From Sulfurimonas sp. (lineage in GTDB: Bacteria; Campylobacterota; Campylobacteria; Campylobacterales; Sulfurimonadaceae): a DNA stretch of 7,862 bases. Numbering within the stretch: position 1 is the first letter of the stretch; every line of letters starts with the position of its first letter. Shown in pieces: positions 6,393-7,862 of the stretch. Made by a program: the position numbers and the translations under genes. Under the pieces are notes generated by a model. It had not been told where the DNA came from and made no database searches. It saw only the letters and a program-made list of their open reading frames with translations. The DNA lies in assembly GCA_002733155.1 (NCBI GenBank), contig NVUO01000025.1, positions 19,936 through 27,797 on the forward strand, given 5' to 3'.

Positions 6393-7454
6393 TTACCACT
6401 CTTTAATCTCATTATATAAACTATCACGCTCAACTGGTATATAACCACTGTTTTTTATCAAAGCAGTAAAATCTTCAAGATTAACTCCATTTGCACTTTT
6501 AGCACCTGCAGCTGAATTTATAGATTCTTTCTCAATAGTCCCATCAAGATCATTTGCCCCAAATTCTTGAGATAATAAAGCTAGATTTACAGTTGATGTC
6601 ACCCAATAAGCTTTTAGGTTAGGGACATTATCTAATACTATTCTACTTATTGCCATAGTTTTTAAAATCTCATTAGCAGTTATAAACTTTTCAACTTTTA
6701 AGTAGTTATTTTCACTCTGATAAACAAGTGGGATAAAACAATTAAATCCGCCAGTCTTATCTTGAAGTTTACGGATACGCATCATATGGTCTATTCTATC
6801 TTTACGCTCCTCAACATGACCAAAAAGCATAGTTACATTAGACTTTTTACCTTTGTTGTGCCATTTTTCATGAATATCAAACCATTGTTCAGATGTAACC
6901 TTACCCTTACAAATAAAGTCACGAACCTTTTCATCAAAAATTTCAGCCCCACCACCTGGCATTGAATCTACGCCATTTTCAATCATTAAATCAATAATTT
7001 CATCATATGTTTTTCCATATTCACGAGATAAAAAATCAACCTCAGCTGCAGTTAAAGCCTTTATATGCAAGTCAGGATACTTTGTTTTGATTTTTTTAAA
7101 AATTTCTAAATACCAATTAAGACCTGTATTTGGATTATGAGCTGAGACAATATGAACCTCTTTCGCCCCACGAGATTCTATATCTTTTACTATATCCATA
7201 ATCTGTTCATGGCTCATAGTATATTGATTTGGATTTTTCCTAGTAGCTGAATATGCACAAAACTTACAAACATCTGCACAAATATTTGTTGGATTTATAT
7301 GACGGTTTATATTAAAGTATGTTTTTTTACCATGTTTTTTTATTCTTATTTTATCTGCTAATTCACCAAGTTCAAAAAAGTCCATTTCATAAAGACTTAA
7401 AGCCTCATCAAAATCTATTCTCTTACCTGCTAATATTTTTTCTTTTAAATTCAT
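6393..7454 (-). CDS. mqnE: Aminofutalosine synthase (radical SAM), menaquinone biosynthesis
   Basis: A 353-residue radical SAM enzyme of the futalosine pathway, joining S-adenosylmethionine-derived adenosyl to 3-[(1-carboxyvinyl)oxy]benzoate to give aminofutalosine on the way to menaquinone. The [4Fe-4S] cluster motif is C59, C63, C66 (CADVCKFC), preceded by NRHINPTNI. SMPGGGAEIF (164-173) and FGHVEER (211-217) follow. HINPTN, GGGAEIF and GHVE favour MqnE over the sister enzyme MqnC. The length is typical. The ATG at 7454-7452 is preceded by AAAGG five bases upstream, inside the nine-base gap after lsrK, so the two genes probably share a transcript. The gene ends in two consecutive in-frame stops (TAATAA), then the repeat element begins. 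Campylobacterota make menaquinone by this route, which fits the proposed host. Confidence 0.93.
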   Translation of the reverse strand: MNLKEKILAGKRIDFDEALSLYEMDFFELGELADKIRIKKHGKKTYFNINRHINPTNICADVCKFCAYSATRKNPNQYTMSHEQIMDIVKDIESRGAKEVHIVSAHNPNTGLNWYLEIFKKIKTKYPDLHIKALTAAEVDFLSREYGKTYDEIIDLMIENGVDSMPGGGAEIFDEKVRDFICKGKVTSEQWFDIHEKWHNKGKKSNVTMLFGHVEERKDRIDHMMRIRKLQDKTGGFNCFIPLVYQSENNYLKVEKFITANEILKTMAISRIVLDNVPNLKAYWVTSTVNLALLSQEFGANDLDGTIEKESINSAAGAKSANGVNLEDFTALIKNSGYIPVERDSLYNEIKEW

Positions 7455-7463
7455 AATTACCTT

Positions 7464-7862
7464 TTATAAGCCTGGTGCTTTCCACATAGAAGTTGTAATA
7501 TTTTTATCTACTAACTTCAATTGTTCTTCGTATGCATCTTTCCATTTAACTTTTATTTTTTCATATATTTTTGTATTTTCTTCATTTGGTATGTAAGTCC
7601 TATCCCATTTTACCCAAGCAGCAGAAGCTTCATTCATATCGTAAAAAAGTTCACAGCCAATTGCTGCAGCCATAGCTGCACCAAGGGCTGTAGCCTCTTT
7701 AACTACTGGAATTTTTATCTTACATCCAGTTACATCTGCAAGTATCTGTGGCCAAAGTTTACCTTTGCTAGCCCCACCTGCAAAAACTATCTCTTTAGTA
7801 TCTATACCTGTAAACTCTTTGATTTTATCAAGATTTATACTTGAAACTATACACGCATTTTC
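7464..7862 (-). CDS. lsrK: Autoinducer-2 kinase, C-terminal part (runs off right edge)
   Basis: The last 132 codons of an FGGY-family kinase; the frame is open to the window edge and ends with TAA at 7466-7464. Visible are the nucleotide-binding FAGGASKGKLW (fragment residues 27-37), QILADV (39-44), PVVKEATALGAAMAA (52-66), WVKWDRTY and the C-terminal LVDKNITTSMWKAPGL. From memory these match E. coli LsrK closely (FAGGGSKGKLW, PVVKEATALG, TTSLWKAPGL), including the exact ending, and fit it better than xylulokinase or glycerol kinase. LsrK phosphorylates the quorum-sensing signal autoinducer-2 in the cytoplasm. The catalytic aspartate lies in the missing part. No lsr transporter or LsrR regulator is in view, and the nearest neighbour is mqnE, so its biological setting here is unclear. 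An internal ATG at 7673 is not the start. Confidence 0.85.
   Translation of the reverse strand, partial: ENACIVSSINLDKIKEFTGIDTKEIVFAGGASKGKLWPQILADVTGCKIKIPVVKEATALGAAMAAAIGCELFYDMNEASAAWVKWDRTYIPNEENTKIYEKIKVKWKDAYEEQLKLVDKNITTSMWKAPGL

Noticed and set aside
6253..6444. Plus-strand open frame of 63 codons across the intergenic repeat
   Set aside because: It is the translation of the 24-bp repeats and closing hairpin (SKLANI repeats, then HSKLDLES), and runs into mqnE antisense. No ribosome binding site or family match.
7521..7844. Plus-strand open frame of 107 codons antisense to lsrK
   Set aside because: The opposite strand encodes a clear LsrK C-terminus; the Phe/Cys-rich product matches nothing.

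Overview
The window is AT-rich, with every gene on the minus strand and packed tightly. Gene content points to a member of the Campylobacterota (epsilonproteobacteria). It has a PglK-type lipid-linked glycan flippase close to the Campylobacter form in length and sequence, a short (~400-residue) glucose-6-phosphate isomerase directly after galU as in Campylobacter, and the futalosine-pathway enzyme MqnE. I cannot name the genus.

In transcription order (high to low coordinates) the layout is as follows. First come the 3' end of an autoinducer-2 kinase gene (lsrK) and mqnE, 9 bp apart. Next is a 191-bp gap almost filled by a composite palindromic/tandem repeat element (6210-6387), then a family 2 glycosyltransferase. 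A 54-bp gap with a candidate promoter leads into a sugar-nucleotide/glycan operon: galU, pgi, a UDP-glucuronate 4-epimerase-like gene, a 91-codon internally deleted remnant of a nucleotide-sugar dehydrogenase, pglK, and the start of a second NAD-dependent epimerase/dehydratase that runs off the left edge. Within this operon the genes overlap by 1-8 bp or lie 0-6 bp apart, so translational coupling is likely.

Together, Pgi links fructose-6-phosphate and glucose-6-phosphate, GalU makes UDP-glucose, the (now broken) dehydrogenase would have oxidised a UDP-sugar such as UDP-glucose to UDP-glucuronate, the epimerase would convert that to UDP-galacturonate, and PglK flips an undecaprenyl-linked glycan across the inner membrane. 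The loss of the dehydrogenase leaves a gap in this local pathway.

The most interesting feature is a repeat family present twice. One copy lies between mqnE and the glycosyltransferase. The other lies in frame inside galU (4642-4797), adding about 52 residues to an otherwise normal-length enzyme. Both copies have the same plan: an inward-facing hairpin at each end and an array of 24-bp units between them. Three of the four hairpins keep a CTTGA loop (the fourth has CTTGT) while their stems differ in a compensating way. Because 24 bp equals eight codons, changes in unit number inside galU would keep the reading frame. This recalls the Rickettsia palindromic elements that insert in frame into genes.
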